From the NCBI GenBank assembly GCA_017430945.1, contig JAFRMB010000013.1, positions 1 to 15,325 on the forward strand: DNA of 15,325 bases, in the 5' to 3' direction. The notes beneath the pieces were generated by a model. That model was not told where the DNA came from, made no database searches, and saw only the letters and a program-made list of their open reading frames with translations. This stretch comes from Clostridia bacterium. GTDB taxonomy: Bacteria > Bacillota_A > Clostridia > Christensenellales > Aristaeellaceae. Of the stretch, positions 15,007 to 15,325 are shown piece after piece. How positions within the stretch are numbered: position 1 is the stretch's first letter; every line of letters starts with the position of its first letter. A program made the translations under genes and the position numbers.

Positions 15007-15083
15007 TGGCGACGCGGAAGGGGCTCGAACCCTCGACCTCCAGCGTGACAGGCTGGCATTCTAACCAACTGAACTACCGCGCC
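15007..15083 (-). tRNA. tRNA-Asp (GTC)
   Basis: A complete cloverleaf is present with acceptor GGCGCGG / CCGCGTC, D-arm AGTTCAGTTGGTTAGAA, anticodon loop CTGTCAC in a CCAGC/GCTGG stem, T-loop GGTTCGAGC and an encoded CCA. It is the last gene of the cluster. Confidence 0.95.
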
Positions 15084-15087
15084 ACAG

Positions 15088-15160
15088 TGGGCCTTCAGGG
15101 ATTCGAACCCCGGACCGATCGGTTATGAGCCGACTGCTCTCACCGCTGAGCTAAAGGCCC
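15088..15160 (-). tRNA. tRNA with CAT anticodon (Met or lysidine-type Ile2)
   Basis: The cloverleaf has acceptor GGGCCTT / AAGGCCC, anticodon loop CTCATAA in a GTCGG/CCGAT stem, and T-loop GTTCGAATC. The 3' end reads ACTG, so CCA is not encoded, unlike the other three tRNAs. CAT may be elongator Met or Ile2; the GGxCCTTTAGCTCAG start resembles Ile2-type tRNAs, but I cannot decide. The D-loop and acceptor are not typical of initiator tRNA. Confidence 0.93.
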
Positions 15161-15184
15161 TTAACCTTTCTGTGGAACAAAAAA

Positions 15185-15259
15185 TGGCGACCTCTACGGG
15201 ACTCGAACCCGTGTTACCGCCGTGAAAGGGCGGTGTCTTAACCGCTTGACCAAGAGGTC
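15185..15259 (-). tRNA. tRNA-Glu (TTC)
   Basis: A complete cloverleaf is present with acceptor GACCTCT / AGAGGTC, anticodon loop CTTTCAC in a CCGCC/GGCGG stem, T-arm ACGGG/CCCGT, discriminator G and an encoded CCA. Confidence 0.95.
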
Positions 15260-15264
15260 GCAGA

Positions 15265-15325
15265 TGGTCGGGGTGACAGGATTCGAACCTGCGGCCCCAT
15301 GCTCCCAAAGCACGTGCGCTACCAA
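15265..15325 (-). tRNA. tRNA-Pro (TGG), partial, cut by the window edge
   Basis: The 3' part is visible: anticodon loop TTTGGGA with anticodon TGG, T-arm GCAGG TTCGAAT CCTGT, the acceptor 3' strand ending ACCCCGA, and an encoded CCA. The 5' acceptor strand and part of the D-arm lie beyond the window. Confidence 0.9.

Overview
The window looks like a chromosomal piece of a GC-rich, Gram-positive Clostridia-type bacterium (Bacillota), possibly a gut commensal. The support is indirect: strong Shine-Dalgarno sites, a secreted clostripain-family protease, an N-terminal domain resembling Bacillota ECF-S proteins, HD-GYP signalling, and short palindromic intergenic repeats of a type I associate with gut Clostridia. 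No taxonomic marker gene is present, so the placement is tentative. All eight protein genes and all four tRNA genes lie on the minus strand, so transcription runs from high to low coordinates.

Layout from low to high coordinate. Positions 1-690 hold no gene. They carry a 93-bp tandem array and other palindromic repeats. Positions 695-5244 are a two-gene secretion operon read leftward: a clostripain-like (C11) protease, then an 820-residue transglutaminase-like protein with four bacterial Ig-like domains. Positions 5315-8102 are a carbon-uptake operon: a strong promoter with an overlapping inverted repeat, a GntP-family permease, and glycerate 2-kinase. Import of glycerate or a related sugar acid and its phosphorylation to 2-phosphoglycerate would feed lower glycolysis. 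Positions 8123-14485 are the most unusual part: an apparent four-gene operon encoding a family 3 solute-binding protein, a 1192-residue sensor (ECF-S-like membrane domain, extracytoplasmic beta-propeller, Y_Y_Y domain, transmembrane helix, HD-GYP domain), a BMP-family binding protein, and a small TM2-like membrane protein. It has an extended -10 promoter at one end and a strong intrinsic terminator at the other.

Positions 14513-14977 are a second gene-free stretch with a terminator and more copies of the repeat families from the left edge. Positions 14978-15325 hold a tRNA cluster (Pro, Glu, CAU, Asp in transcription order) with its own terminator; tRNA-Pro is cut by the window edge.

The best candidate for a little-described system is the 8-14 kb operon. 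It has two extracellular solute-binding proteins but no ABC permease or ATPase. Between them lies a large membrane sensor whose output domain is a canonical cyclic-di-GMP phosphodiesterase. My inference is that the binding proteins present ligands to the sensor and thereby control cyclic-di-GMP. This is a hypothesis from gene order and domains, not something the sequence proves.
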